A stretch of 64,000 nucleotides of DNA from Sycobia sp. Sy_11 (GCA_018907035.1 JACCIC010000037.1:1996001-2060000); one strand, 5' to 3'; shown: positions 34,047 to 45,822, numbered from the stretch's first letter. The notes: a model not told the origin generated them from the sequence alone. A program made the numbers and translations.

Positions 34047-34539
34047 GAGAAGAAGACGGAGGGGAAGAGGAGGGTGATGTGCCTCAGCAGAGGCAGACGC
34101 AACCCGCGCGCGCGCGGCAGAAAAAGAGCCGAAGCCTTAAGAGGACAAAAAAGGGAACGGCCTCCGAGATTGAGGGCTCTGTGCGTCTCCTTCTCCCCCC
34201 TCTCTCTTTCTCTCGCTTCGTTGCTATCTGCCCGGCTCCTCCGCTTCTCAGCGATTTCGTTCGGTGTCTGCGCGCGCGCAAGGCCCCCGAACGCGCCAGA
34301 AGGCAATCAAGGAAATAACTCAAGCGGCCGCACCGCGCGCTCCGATAGAAAGAGAGTGAGAAAAGAGTGGAGAGCAGTTGCCGTGGGACGGGTAGGAGAG
34401 GGAGGGGGCAGCAGGAGGAGGAGTAGGGAGGTAACAGAAAACGAGCTTCGTGCCTCACTCCCGATGCCTCAGCGCTGAGCTCGGAGACCCGTGCGAAGGA
34501 CGAGGAGGGGTTAACAGATCACGCAGATTTTCTGACCAA

Positions 34540-34543
<4 letters not shown>

Positions 34544-34592
<49 letters not shown>
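34544..34592 (+). repeat. (TC)24 microsatellite
   Basis: A perfect TC run. It lies between two GA runs (34002 and 34840). Confidence 0.97.
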
Positions 34593-34594
<2 letters not shown>

Positions 34595-34837
34595 CTTAAT
34601 TCGGTGACGTGGCTCGATTCATCCGCGTGCGCGATGGCCACGACGAATTACCACGGTATATCGTGTGCCGGGCGAAAAAAGGAAAAAGTATCGTCGTCTT
34701 TGGTTATAATATAGCGGCGTTATAATAAAGCGCGTTTTTAACTCCGGCCCGGTATATTAGTATAGCGCGAGTTTTACATCGGAGAGAGACGTTTGCCGCC
34801 AGATGATCGAGAGGACGATCGAAACGTAAAGGAAGAA

Positions 34838-34839
<2 letters not shown>

Positions 34840-34871
<32 letters not shown>
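34840..34871 (+). repeat. (GA)15 microsatellite
   Basis: The fourth tract in a CT-GA-CT-GA alternating series. Confidence 0.96.
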
Positions 34872-34876
<5 letters not shown>

Positions 34877-34994
34877 GCTGAGCGCGCGTGCAAAAGAGAG
34901 GAAGTACGACTCTTTTTCAAACGAGCGGGAATCGGTTGTGCGCCTTTCCGAGAAAGGTTCCCAACTTTTTGCCAAGTTTATTTTTGCGCAGAAT

Positions 34995-35005
34995 CCCCCC
35001 CCCCC
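34995..35005 (+). repeat. Poly(C) homopolymer, 11 bp
   Basis: A C run followed by TCGCCCGAG. Confidence 0.88.
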
Positions 35006-35191
35006 TCGCCCGAGTATCGACTGCGTGGAAAGAGCAACAGCAATATATAGCTGCTTCATTGGATATGCGCGAAGACTCCGACTCCATCTTTCTTCTTCTA
35101 AATCCGCGGTGAAAACGATTAAATTAATTAAAACGGTTCGGCTGGAAAACCAAGGTATACAACTGATATTCGGAATAATTTATTGTACTGA

Positions 35192-35194
<3 letters not shown>

Positions 35195-35235
<41 letters not shown>
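35195..35235 (+). repeat. (AT)20 microsatellite
   Basis: A perfect AT run in AT-rich flanks. Confidence 0.97.
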
Positions 35236-35238
<3 letters not shown>

Positions 35239-35239
35239 C

Positions 35240-36260
35240 GATTAAATTCTTTTCAGGGCACGCAGATGCGCGGTTTTCAAAACGGTATATCTACACGAAC
35301 TTTGGCTTTTCAGTTAGGATCTGTAAACTATGTGTAAGTGTATATTAAGTTAATTATGACGCATGCTAAAATTATAATTGGTGGTGTACTGTGAAAAAAA
35401 TTTTTATTATTATATAAGAGATTTTTAAGGACAGGTTAATGAAAGAAAATTTTCTCTTGACAGATTCCTTGAAATATTGAAAGCTTTTAAAAGTTATAGA
35501 TACCGATACGATTCCAACTGTTGGTACTTTTAGCATCTGTGATCATTAATATCGTTGTTATCATTGTGAAAATTTTCAAATGCCATATCATATGGCAAAT
35601 TTATTCTAATTAACGATATCCACTTCGCCGACAAATTTTGATTTATTTTTTTTTTTGTCGACAATGGTTAATCAGGGCGAGCCATCGCGAAGTAGATTAT
35701 CTTTATAATCGATCTCGAGCAATATTTTTATGTAACTGATGGCAAAATGTATGTGACAGCTCGTAAATAGGACACATCCGTGGAAAGTATATCGCGCAAA
35801 AAAAATATCAGCATTACTGGCCACAATTTATCATTTTCCATCTCCCACTTTCTCATTAAAGAAAAAGCATTTCACCTAACGACATTGCTTATGGAGTATA
35901 CCGTGTCCTTCAGAGATTTACGAGGTTCGTAAAAACACGAGCCAGTTTCCAAAATTATTCAGGAACGACGAGGCGGGGGCGGACAGGGTGAGACGGTCCT
36001 TCCTCGACCGCTTTTTTAAAGCATTGCAAAACATTAATATCCACCCGCAGGGCATATGAACAATGGAGGACGGGAAAGAAGAGAAAAACTCCAACGGTAT
36101 AAGAATTAAACTAACAACGGCATAAATACACTACAAATAAATTAGCACGTGACAATTCATCCTTCAAATTTTCTCCGCACTTGTCCCAACCTCCCTAAAA
36201 AGATCCAAACGGCTGTCGTGGAGAAAATTTCTCGTAAACTCCTCTGTCTCTCTTCGCCCT
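35240..36260. other. AT-rich unique interval
   Basis: Contains a T12 run near 35645 and no other supported feature. Confidence 0.65.

Positions 36261-36263
<3 letters not shown>

Positions 36264-36304
<41 letters not shown>
36264..36304 (+). repeat. (CT)20 microsatellite followed by TATC units
   Basis: The CT run is followed by TATCTATCTACATATCTATC, a related tetranucleotide stretch to about 36335. Confidence 0.96.
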
Positions 36305-36307
<3 letters not shown>

Positions 36308-36339
36308 CTATCTATCTACATATCTATCTATATCTTGTT

Positions 36340-37655
36340 TCTTTTTCTTCTCTTATGCGCAACCGCGCCAAGATTTTTCAACTACTATCTCGAGACGACG
36401 AGTCAGGTGTTGTATGCGCTGCCTCGTCTCGTCGCAATTGCGATGCATCCCTCTCGCTCTATATAAAAAAAACTGTGCCCCATCCACTTTGCTGCCCGTA
36501 CGCTCTGTATATATATATATTTATATGTCGATGTCACGTCGTCGGCAGTATATGCGCGGCGAACTCGAGGTAGAACGAAGCTAGAAAAATAGAGAGGGAA
36601 AACGTCGAAGTCTCTCGTTGACGTCGTCCTCGTCCACCTCGTCGTCAATCCAGCGCAAACGAAGCCAACGCTCCGCGCCGCCAGTCTCTCTTGTCCCAGA
36701 AAACAAAAGAGCAGCCGTGGCAGAGGTGCGCGCGACTGTTACACGGACGGCTCTCTCCTTCTCTTTTTGCAGCGCGCGTTCTCGTCTGGGCATGCGACGC
36801 TGTGCCGCATTTTTCATATACCTGGATAAGTGAGCTTTTCCGCGTTTCATAGAGGAGCACCCACAAGCGAAGCTCCGCGATTCATTGTGGCAGTTCGGTA
36901 ACGTTTATCGAAGCCATCGGGATTGCGCGATATAGCTTTCCTACTTTCTTCCATGACATTAGCCAGGAATGCGCTAACTTTTTTTGAATATATATATATA
37001 TATATAAAGAAGGATAAGTCGAAAATTTCGAACGGGCTCTGATTTTAAAAGCAAAGAAAATGCGCAATAGAGCCGTAAAAGTCCACATCACAAAAGCCAA
37101 CAAATTACTGTCCTCTTAATGCTTCTTGTACAATTACGTTATATCTCGGGAGCACTTGCTCTTTCCCGCTGCGACATTATAACTACAGTCTCTTATACGC
37201 TTCCCTCGGGCGCTCTTGACACTTGCGAGCCCTGACACACACATACACGCGCGCCAAATGGGCCTCCTTTCTCTCTAATACCTCCGCCTTAGCTCATTCA
37301 ACTCATTCGCTCCCTCACTTTCTCTAACTATCCATCTCGAACTCTCTGTCTCTATCTCTCTCTCTCTCTATCACTCTTTCTCTTTCCTTTACACACTTCC
37401 TACATTTAGCTTATATATAATTCCAAGCATAAATATGACGCAGATCCGCGACTTTCTCGATATTCTTTGACTTATAACTGCTCTACTTTTTTAAATTTTT
37501 GGACCAGGCGCTCTTTCTCAATGTTTCGTTCTTGCTGCTTTTCTACCCCAAAAAAGAATCGTGGTAAGCAGTGCAGTACACTCTAAATAAGTGCCCAGGA
37601 TTAAGCTAAAGATTGTACATGCATGAATGCGGTTGGGAGTGTTACAGAGAAAAAG
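36340..37655. other. Mixed unique interval
   Basis: A GTCGTC/CTCGTC triplet patch lies near 36618-36650, where frames are open on both strands with no recognised product. A short TA run lies at 36988-37007. 37200-37410 is pyrimidine-rich. Confidence 0.6.
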
Positions 37656-37656
37656 G

Positions 37657-37657
<1 letters not shown>

Positions 37658-37735
<78 letters not shown>
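37658..37735 (+). repeat. (GA)n microsatellite with small interruptions
   Basis: About 78 bp of purine-only GA repeats with AAAG and GGAG steps. Confidence 0.96.
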
Positions 37736-38032
37736 GATTTATACATATATACAGTACAAATTAGAGAGAGAAAGGTTGAAGGCATAAAAATCGGTGACGT
37801 CTCAAGGCTTTTTTTCGCAATCAAAGCACGCGCCGTTACCACAGTTTCATACTTATCTCTCTTTCTCTCTCTCACTCTCTCTCTCTCCCGACACTCCGTG
37901 GGATTTGGTTAATTATTAATTTTTGACCTTTGAAGCCTTTATGATCGCTAGTACACGAGCGACCCGCCGCGTGCGTGGTACTCGAATTACCTTTTTTATA
38001 ATTTATTGTACACGCGCGCTCCCTTGCGAATG

Positions 38033-38036
<4 letters not shown>

Positions 38037-38087
<51 letters not shown>
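38037..38087 (+). repeat. (TA)25 microsatellite, first of a cluster
   Basis: Preceded by GTCTG and followed by TGAGTATGTCTG, the same words that flank the next TA tract. Confidence 0.96.
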
Positions 38088-38090
<3 letters not shown>

Positions 38091-38113
38091 TATGTCTGTA
38101 TATATATGATGAG

Positions 38114-38117
<4 letters not shown>

Positions 38118-38156
<39 letters not shown>
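38118..38156 (+). repeat. (TA)19 microsatellite, second of a cluster
   Basis: Flanked by GAGTCTG, so this tract and the previous one appear to be products of one local duplication. Confidence 0.96.
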
Positions 38157-38160
<4 letters not shown>

Positions 38161-38290
38161 CGCACGCGCGAGGCTTTCTCCTTTGAACTGCTTGCCTCGC
38201 CTTCTTTCTTTATTTCTTTTTTTGCCGCTTCTTTTTCCCTTTCTTTTCTTTTAATTTACGACACGCTCTCTCATTTTGTTTTTTTTATAT

Positions 38291-38291
38291 G

Positions 38292-38342
<51 letters not shown>
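38291..38342 (+). repeat. (GTATAT)n grading into (AT)n
   Basis: Three GTATAT units pass into a pure AT run. Confidence 0.95.
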
Positions 38343-38344
<2 letters not shown>

Positions 38345-38407
38345 ACATATATATTACTTTTTCGACTTTTGGTCCTCGGTGAAAAACGATTGTTTAGCGG
38401 TGTGACT

Positions 38408-38412
<5 letters not shown>

Positions 38413-38462
<50 letters not shown>
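38413..38462 (+). repeat. (TA)25 microsatellite, fourth of a cluster
   Basis: A perfect TA run. All four TA tracts lie within 430 bp. Confidence 0.96.
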
Positions 38463-38465
<3 letters not shown>

Positions 38466-38469
38466 AATC

Positions 38470-39380
38470 TTTGAACAAAAATTACTATAGATTTGCTAGG
38501 AACGAATTTGGAGTCTTAAAACAGTTAAACAAGTTATTATTAATATTGTATCTCAAGTTTTTAACACAGTACAGTCTTTTGCATACATTGTAACCCTAAC
38601 CCAATAAATGTCCTAATCCGGTGTATTCAAGAAAACGTCTAAAAAAATACTAATGTTGAAGTTCTAATGAGTTCTAATTATAGAGTAGATTGATTAACAT
38701 TAATATTTGCGCGAAATAACAATTTTGTGTATAATTTTTTCCCATTGCTTGGCTAATATTGACTGAAGCAATAATTATACGCCGCACACGTGCGCGTGCG
38801 CGGACGAGGATGGAAAATGTACAGAAAAGCCTCTGCCCTCCCTGACTAGCAGCGTCAATATAGAACTTCTAAATTTATAACGGCGGCGTCCATCTTTCGT
38901 CGTAAGCAAGGAGAAATGGGATATCTCGGCCGGAGGGCTGCTCGATAAATGCGCGCGTTTATTAAAAGGTTTCTTCGCTATCGAATGTGCGCGCTCGCGC
39001 GTTTGCGCCTACAGCTTGGGACAGGCGGCAACGATGGCGCATCGTTCCTGCATCTATGTGTTTATACCGGTTTGTTGAAGTATGAATATTCGTTACAACG
39101 CCCCGATATGTATGCGCACTCGTAAAATTTCACGGTTTCATTGCTCGTTTGGTGTCTGTTCTACCATTCGAACTTTTAGGCTTAAAATAAAACAATATCG
39201 ATCCGGGCTTCGACGTCGAAGCGAGTAATAGATCCTGAGTGCTTTTGTACTATATATATATATAGGAGAAAAGAAAGGAATAGCAAGGAGAGGGAGAGAG
39301 GACGAGCGAGAGATAGAAATAGACCTGAAGGAATCCAAAGATAATTAAGTCTCGTACGTGCAGGCATTGCCCCCCCCGCC
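38470..39380. other. Mixed unique interval
   Basis: AT-rich to 38770, then balanced and CpG-rich. TAACCCTAACCC at about 38591 is a lone telomere-like word, not an array. No gene seen. Confidence 0.6.
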
Positions 39381-39384
39381 CCTG

Positions 39385-39387
<3 letters not shown>

Positions 39388-39428
<41 letters not shown>
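39388..39428 (+). repeat. (CT)20 microsatellite
   Basis: The first of a CT-GA-CT-GA series spanning under 800 bp. It is preceded by a C8 run at 39370. Confidence 0.97.
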
Positions 39429-39430
<2 letters not shown>

Positions 39431-39683
39431 CTCTCTCTCTTTGTCCCTCTGTCTCCGTACCTGTCTCCAGCCGGTCGCCACATCGCGATTCGCTTCCGTG
39501 ATCTCTCCCTGACTGCCCTCCTGCCCCCTCCTTCTCATCACCCGTCTCCATTCCTTTACTTCGAATTAAAATGCCCCGCGGAAACGTAGAACCGAGTAGG
39601 ACAGACTTGCAAGCTACCGCTCCGTCGGATTTTGCAGCGGAATACGCAAAGGGTATAAGACTTGACGGGAAAGCGTACGTGTG

Positions 39684-39686
<3 letters not shown>

Positions 39687-39744
<58 letters not shown>
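39687..39744 (+). repeat. (GA)29 microsatellite
   Basis: The second of the series and complementary to both neighbouring CT tracts. Confidence 0.97.
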
Positions 39745-39749
<5 letters not shown>

Positions 39750-39846
39750 GACACACGATTTCGCCTAGTCGGTCGTGCGTGAAACGAGCTTTCGATTGGC
39801 TCCGTCGTGCAACCAAGTCCTCTTGTCTAATCTATATACGTTAACT

Positions 39847-39916
<70 letters not shown>
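39847..39916 (+). repeat. (TC)n microsatellite with one G interruption
   Basis: About 70 bp, interrupted by a single G at about 39866; pyrimidine-rich sequence continues to about 39960. Confidence 0.96.
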
Positions 39917-39919
<3 letters not shown>

Positions 39920-40133
39920 CTCTCCCTGTCTCTATCTTTCTCTCCCTCTCTTCGATTCCTCCTTCAAGTTGGACTGATTCTCTCCCAATATAATCGCTAA
40001 GTTTGCTTACTCGATTCCGGAGTAGTATAGAAGGGTTGGAGGAATGGTCAAAGAAAAAGAGAAGGATAGTGAAGACTGTAGGGAAGCGGAATACATTGAG
40101 AGATAAAATAAGATTTTTATAAAGAGAGATACG

Positions 40134-40136
<3 letters not shown>

Positions 40137-40175
<39 letters not shown>
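40137..40175 (+). repeat. (GA)19 microsatellite
   Basis: The fourth of the series. Confidence 0.97.
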
Positions 40176-40176
<1 letters not shown>

Positions 40177-40179
40177 CAA

Positions 40180-40753
40180 AGAGAAACTAAAAAACAAAAG
40201 GAGAATTAAGTGAATGAACTATCCTAGATACACTTGAATTTGAAAAGCAAGTTTTATAATTGAAGAAATGGGAAAAATAAAAGAGAGGTTACTCTGTACA
40301 AAGAGCAATTAAGGTGTATTCAGTTGGCACGGATTAAACATATTATAAAGTCCTCTGCTACTTTCACTTCGCAGTGCATTGCCGTAGTTTTTTTAACTCC
40401 GTTTTACAAAATTTATATAGTGTAATCGAAACTTCAATAAACAGTGAAATCTTAATTGAGCGAAAAAACAGAAATAACGCATGTCTTCAACATGATGTTA
40501 ATAAGACCTTTCATTTTAAAAATTATTAAAAAAAAAAGAATAAGGTTGTGATAAGGTATCGTTTAAATAAGGAATAAAGCAAAGCTACTTTTGAAAATTC
40601 TTCGAATCGATAAAAAAGGGCAATTGTCAGATTGATGAAAAAATTCATAAGCATATAAAATTATAGCTTCACATTGAAACAAGAAAGCAAAATACCTATG
40701 ATACTTTTAATGATTGTAATTGATTCATGGAAAAACGTGCAATGCTCTAATTG

Positions 40754-40755
<2 letters not shown>
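40180..40755. other. AT-rich unique interval
   Basis: No supported feature. Confidence 0.65.

Positions 40756-40759
<4 letters not shown>

Positions 40760-40815
<56 letters not shown>
40760..40815 (+). repeat. (TA)28 microsatellite
   Basis: A perfect TA run and the only long repeat inside a 2-kb AT-rich block. Confidence 0.97.
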
Positions 40816-40819
<4 letters not shown>

Positions 40820-42155
40820 GGAAGAAACTGCTTAAGCGCTCCAGAAATCTTTAAAAAAAATTTTTGTAATTCTCCGTATATCACACATTAGGGGACGCCT
40901 AACTTAAAGTTAGGGATGAACCTTCCAATAAGGCAAAGTTATCTACGTTAAATAAATTATGTCTATACTAATATTATAAGTAGGTATAATTGCTACTTGA
41001 TTTCTTAGAGCTGCGAACAGTATATTATAGTGAAGATAATTTTGATAATTTCACACGACCGAAAGGGAAAATTCAATGAAGTTATTACACCGACTGCCCC
41101 ACAAATGCATCAAAGAATTTTTCGAAATCGTTATAAGAGTAACACCTTTCGACATTAGAAATTATTATTCGTTATGGGGTTTAAAGTAGTCGCGTAAAAA
41201 TTATGTCGGTCATTTTGGAAATTCATATTGTGTATTAATATATTATTCAACAACCTTAAAATACATCAAAAATAAAGGAGAACATGAGAACTGTTAAATA
41301 ATTTTACTCTGTACGTAATAAAATGTAACCAATAAATCGTAAATTCTATAATTATTTAAGAGTTTATTTCATTTTCGAAGGACCCTAACAGCTAGTTTCC
41401 TATATAGAACCTATTACTTTATAAGGGCTCTAGAAAATAAATGGGTCCCTTGATCGATAATTACAGGTATTTCTTTTGGTGTAACAGAACTGTCGAAGTA
41501 AATTTATAAAAAATACTTTATCTAATAAATTTTAAATTCATGTCGTTATATTAAAATAATTCAGGGCGATCTAAATTCTAATAATAAATTGTCATTACAT
41601 GAAATGATACATGGATAGATAAGGATCTGAAAATATTCTTAAATGATTTAACTCCGATTTATACATGGAATTATAACGTGGCTTTTTCCTGCAATATTAT
41701 ACGCATTACTTATTTAATGAAGTATGAAAACTAGGTTCGTTATTAGAAAAATCGATTCTTTTTGTAACCAGTTAATATTCAAACGATACATTAATAACAG
41801 CTGCTATAAATTTAATATCGATATCATATCCGATAGCGTACTTATCGCATAAAGCTTTATTTGTAGTAATATATTTTATCAGTGCGCTACGTCGTTAGAA
41901 ATGTAGGCGCGAAAGCAAATATAAAGAACTGCTCAGAAAAATTACAGTTCACATTATCCTACAGTTTTATACGTATCATAATTTTTTTAATGAAGACAAA
42001 AACGTCTATGAAATTCTCGATTTGATGTAAGTGTAGGAAAAAAATAATACGTCGGTATTCGTCGTTTCAATTCGTTTTTATTCAATTTGTTTATTATTTG
42101 ATGCTGGATACGAGATTAACAACTGCAGTTTTAAAGATCACATAGCTTAAGTCCG
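40820..42155. other. AT-rich unique block
   Basis: About 1.3 kb, free of GA/CT repeats and lacking any frame over 60 codons. No RNA gene seen. Confidence 0.7.
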
Positions 42156-42159
42156 TAAT

Positions 42160-42420
42160 TATGCCACTTACCAAATTATTGAACCGCGGCAATTAAACGA
42201 ACAAAGATTCCCAAGAAGCGGTCTCGACAAATGAGTCGGACTTATTTGTTTAATCCGAAAAGCTCCGCCGAGAAAATAATTTAATCGATAAAGAAAGAGT
42301 GAGTGGATGGGAGGGGGTGGTCGAGGGGAGAGAAAGAGAGAAATCTCGCAATTACCATGCATAACCTGACAATTAGCGGCGTTGAATTGAATTACAAAGG
42401 CACTGATAACGAGCTCTTTG
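42160..42420. promoter_or_regulatory. Candidate conserved regulatory element
   Basis: A balanced, mostly repeat-free interval with many ATTA/TAAT words (GTAATTAT, CAAATTATTG, GCAATTAAAC, AATAATTTAATCG, GACAATTAGC), separated by GC-rich words. Such spacing is common in enhancers bound by homeodomain proteins. Conservation cannot be judged from one sequence. Confidence 0.2.
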
Positions 42421-42827
42421 CTTCTCTCTCTTTCGCCGTTCCTGCACCGACGGCTCGTCCCTTTCTCCACCCGCGCAGGCTCGCAGAGCCCGGCCAGTTT
42501 CTCTGCAGCACGTGCATACAGCGCCGCGCGACCGTGTCGTATGTACGTACACGACCGTGCACACGCCCACGGAGAGCCTATATATGCAAATCAGCCGAGC
42601 GCAGCTGAATTTTATCCGTGGTAATCTGTCGAGCGAAATTCGAGGAATTCGTTCGCGGTTCCACGTGCGTGTACGCACGCAGCAGCGCGGGCGTAATTGC
42701 GAGAGAAAAAGCGAGGGCGGGAGAGGGAGTAAAGCCGATAGAGCAGCGGGTAATTAATGCTTCGTTAATTTGGCGCCGAAAGTGCTATCCCTCAAATGGA
42801 GCGAGAATTAGGGAAAAAGGAAGTCGA

Positions 42828-42837
42828 GGGGGGGGGG
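42828..42837 (+). repeat. Poly(G) homopolymer, 10 bp
   Basis: A G run following AAGTCGA. Confidence 0.87.
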
Positions 42838-43109
42838 CAAAGACGGAACGGGTGGTAACCGTCAAATTTCGACGCTGCGTCTCCTGAAGATGAAGCGGCT
42901 CGACGGCCTGCTGTGGCGGCTCTCCTTACCGTCGCTCTTTCGTCCCCCACGATGCAGCTGCGGCGAGCCTTACAGCCTTACGTTATATAAATAGCAACTA
43001 CGTATACGTTCTACTGCTTTATCTCCTCTGGCCGCTGACATTTTTCCCCGCCGCTGCCGTCGCCGCGAACACGCGCGCGCGTTTTTACGACGAACGATCG
43101 ATAACTCTG

Positions 43110-43119
43110 CCCCCCCCCC
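43110..43119 (+). repeat. Poly(C) homopolymer, 10 bp
   Basis: A C run following AACTCTG. Confidence 0.87.
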
Positions 43120-43180
43120 ATTCCGTCCCTTCGTCGCCTTCTAGTCTGGCTTTTCGATCGAATCGCTTAATTATAAATAT

Positions 43181-43765
43181 ATACCGGGTGGCATAGAAGT
43201 CGGAGAACCTTGAAAAATCACAGAGCAGTCGACATGTGGTCATTATAGGGTCAAAATGATTTCTTTTAACAGGAAACCGACTTTTTAAGACCAGAAACAG
43301 ATAGAGTGGAAAATTGAGCGGTCAGATATAGTCTTTAAGATGGCGAACCAAATGCTTTGAATCATCCAATTACTACTTAATTCTTATCCAAATACTATTT
43401 AATTACTATCGATTACGAGTCTAAAATTCAATTTAAGAAACTTTGTAAATGAAAAGTTGGTGCATTTCAGGAGGGGTTTGATTGAGATATCATTTTCATA
43501 TTTTTTAAATACTCAGCCTCATATGCTAACGTAAAATTTTTCTAAAATTTAAAAAATTGCCTAAAATTTTTTGCGGAGACAAAAAAGAAAATGTTTTTGT
43601 TTTAATGATCTTGGCCCCATAAGAACGACAGAGTCGTCGGTGAGTGGGAAATCGGTGGGAAAGGCATGAACACCATTCGTAACAGAAAAAATTTTTGACG
43701 TTGGACTGATTTCTTCCAAAAGAATGTATGTCATCCAAAAAATTTTGGGATTATCAGTCATTTAT
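43181..43765. mobile_element. Possible mobile-element or pseudogene debris
   Basis: TATACCGGGTGGCATAGAAGT at the left edge resembles terminal words of insect transposons (ACCGGGTGNCNNNAAAGT type, from memory). On the minus strand at 43761-43561 a 66-codon frame has an ordinary mixed composition (starting MTDNPKIFWM), unlike the low-complexity frames elsewhere, and a second frame overlaps it. I recognise no transposase or other family. No right-end partner was identified. Confidence 0.2.
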
Positions 43766-43769
43766 GTTA

Positions 43770-44465
43770 CTCTTTGTGATTGTATGAAAAATCTGTCCTT
43801 TTATCTGCTTTTATTGACAAAGTATCGTTTTAATGCGTTTCCATACACTGGGAAATGGCTCCCGGGTACTATATGTTTTGGAAACGAAATTCACAGAGTA
43901 TTTTCTCAGATCCAATGGAGAGCTCAGATCGAAATGCAAATGCATATATATAAGCACTCTCTTAACGCCGAAGCGATTTCGTGTTTGGGAGCATGCGTGT
44001 TCGTACGCGCGTCCGACACGGAAAGTATTCATCGAGAGCCATGCTAAACAGGAGCATAAATTACCGCCGCGACCGCGCGATGCCCTCGATGAAACGTTGC
44101 GCCAGAGCAAAGCTGAAACTGTACGGAGCCTTCGTAGTCGAGGAAACCTCGGGTAAGCGCGCGCGCTCGCACGTACGCAGGCACATACGCTATTCGGGGC
44201 CAGTTTATCTTGACCATTATTAAGAAGGAAAAACCTATGGATACTGCAGACTGCCGGCGCCCTTCGCTGGACCACCTCCCCCCCCCCCACTCCCTTGCGC
44301 CCCCTCCCGAACATCAGGATCGATACTAGAGGAAAGTAATTGGGCAGTTTATCCGGACAGTTACGAGATAACTGCGCCATCCATTATTCATTATCCCCCT
44401 GACCGGTAAATCGTGCCGATCGATTTTCAATCACCGTCTTCTCGGGCTTTTATATATACAATAAT
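43770..44465. other. Unique interval with a C11 run
   Basis: Balanced to GC-rich DNA. A 189-codon minus-strand frame (44380 down to 43811) is open but Arg/Cys/Ser-rich and unrecognised; two other frames on the opposite strand are also open here, so composition is the likely cause. Confidence 0.55.
44278..44288 (+). repeat. Poly(C) homopolymer, 11 bp
   Basis: A C run in the context CACCTC-C-run-ACTCCC. Confidence 0.88.

Positions 44466-44469
<4 letters not shown>

Positions 44470-44521
<52 letters not shown>
44470..44521 (+). repeat. (GA)26 microsatellite
   Basis: A perfect GA run following AATGAGT. Confidence 0.97.
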
Positions 44522-44524
<3 letters not shown>

Positions 44525-44699
44525 CCCCATAGAGTCAGGCGGCTGCGGCGCGCCTTCTTTACCCCCTTACTCGCCCTTCGCCTACCCCCTCCCCCTTCCT
44601 TTCCAATGAGTACATATATGCGCGCCATGAAAGGGACGCATCGTCGAGGACGGAGAGTGCTTTTCTGTTTTCTTTTAAGAGACAAAAGACCTTAAGGGA

Positions 44700-45655
44700 T
44701 TTGCCAATAATCTACAAGGACGTTTTTACCATAAGGGCAATGGAAAGAAGAACAGAGGAAGAGCAAAGTGAGTTCCCTTTTATTGAAAAAAGTATCAAAA
44801 TTAATATTGTACTCAGGAAACAAGGAATGATAGTTTTTCATTTTGACAGAATTACTATTTATTATCATTATCACTATTAATTTATTTATGGTTGCTATTT
44901 TATGAGACTATTACAGTTTTCTAGACTACAACAGTCAACGCCCTAAAAATATAAATAAATCATTCGTACATCAATCGTAAAACATTAAATTTTTTGTATT
45001 TTTTCAGTTCAATTGGTATCGATACGTATAATATAGTTACTGAAACTATGCGATCGAATGAAAATATTTATAGTTATTTTTTTAATAATATTCAATAAAT
45101 AAACAAAAAAATAAACAATCTCTTTGTAAACTTATTTAATCAAATTTTCAAACAATTTATTTACTTTTCACTGATTCTGGCATATTTCACTCACAATTGT
45201 TCAACTAAAAAACAATAAAAATTACTGCTTCTCAATTACTGTACGAATAAAAATATCGAGAAGAGCATTTCTCGCGTACTCTGGTTTTAGAACCATTCGT
45301 TGCTAGACATCTTCCAATCTATCGATGAAAATGTTATTAAAAATAATGACAAAAAATACAGTAATTATTAAAAGAAAAAAGAAAACGATTCCTTCATTAT
45401 TCAAGCGATAGCCGTGAATCTTGATGCTATATTCTTGAACAAGAGAAAGTAATGCGGCATGGATTCTCGATCGATGTATGACACGCGTCGATGAGTTTCT
45501 CTCGAATTTTCTAAATATCCGTGAAAATAAATACTTAATTTCTGATTGTTATAAATGTGTGGTCTTTTCGTAATTTGCGGGTAGGTGGGAGAGGGGCGGC
45601 ACTGATTTCCAAAATAGAATAATAAATCCGCGGATGCGCAAACGGAGATCAAGTT
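44700..45655. other. AT-rich unique block
   Basis: No supported feature. Confidence 0.68.
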
Positions 45656-45660
45656 TATCT

Positions 45661-45690
45661 ACACACACACACACGCGCGCGCGCGCGCAC
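45661..45690 (+). repeat. (AC)n(GC)n alternating tract
   Basis: ACACACAC passes into GCGCGCGC, 30 bp of unbroken alternation and a strong Z-DNA candidate. Confidence 0.93.
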
Positions 45691-45785
45691 GGCTGTATCG
45701 GGAAAATGAAAGTTTGGATCGAATTTCGTAGATATAGGCGTCTTATTTATTTAGCCGATATACCTCTTCCACATCTTCCCCCTCT

Positions 45786-45822
45786 CTATATCTATATCTA
45801 TCTATCTATCTATATATATATC
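45786..45822 (+). repeat. (TATC)n tract
   Basis: TATATC units grade into TATC and then TATATATATA. Confidence 0.88.

Larger units (their letters stand above)
42425..43180. other. GC-rich unique interval
   Basis: CpG-rich, with a G10 run at 42828 and a C10 run at 43110 and several overlapping open frames explained by composition. No gene is supported. Confidence 0.6.

Noticed and set aside
34697..34707. Eleven-base match to the 5' end of miR-9
   Set aside because: The match ends after base 11 and there is no opposing arm able to form a precursor hairpin.
38590..38603. TAACCCTAACCC telomere-like word
   Set aside because: Only two units and not in tandem beyond that; insect telomeres are usually TTAGG arrays.
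43811..44380. A 189-codon minus-strand reading frame
   Set aside because: Opposite-strand frames are open over the same DNA and no family is recognisable; composition is the simpler explanation.
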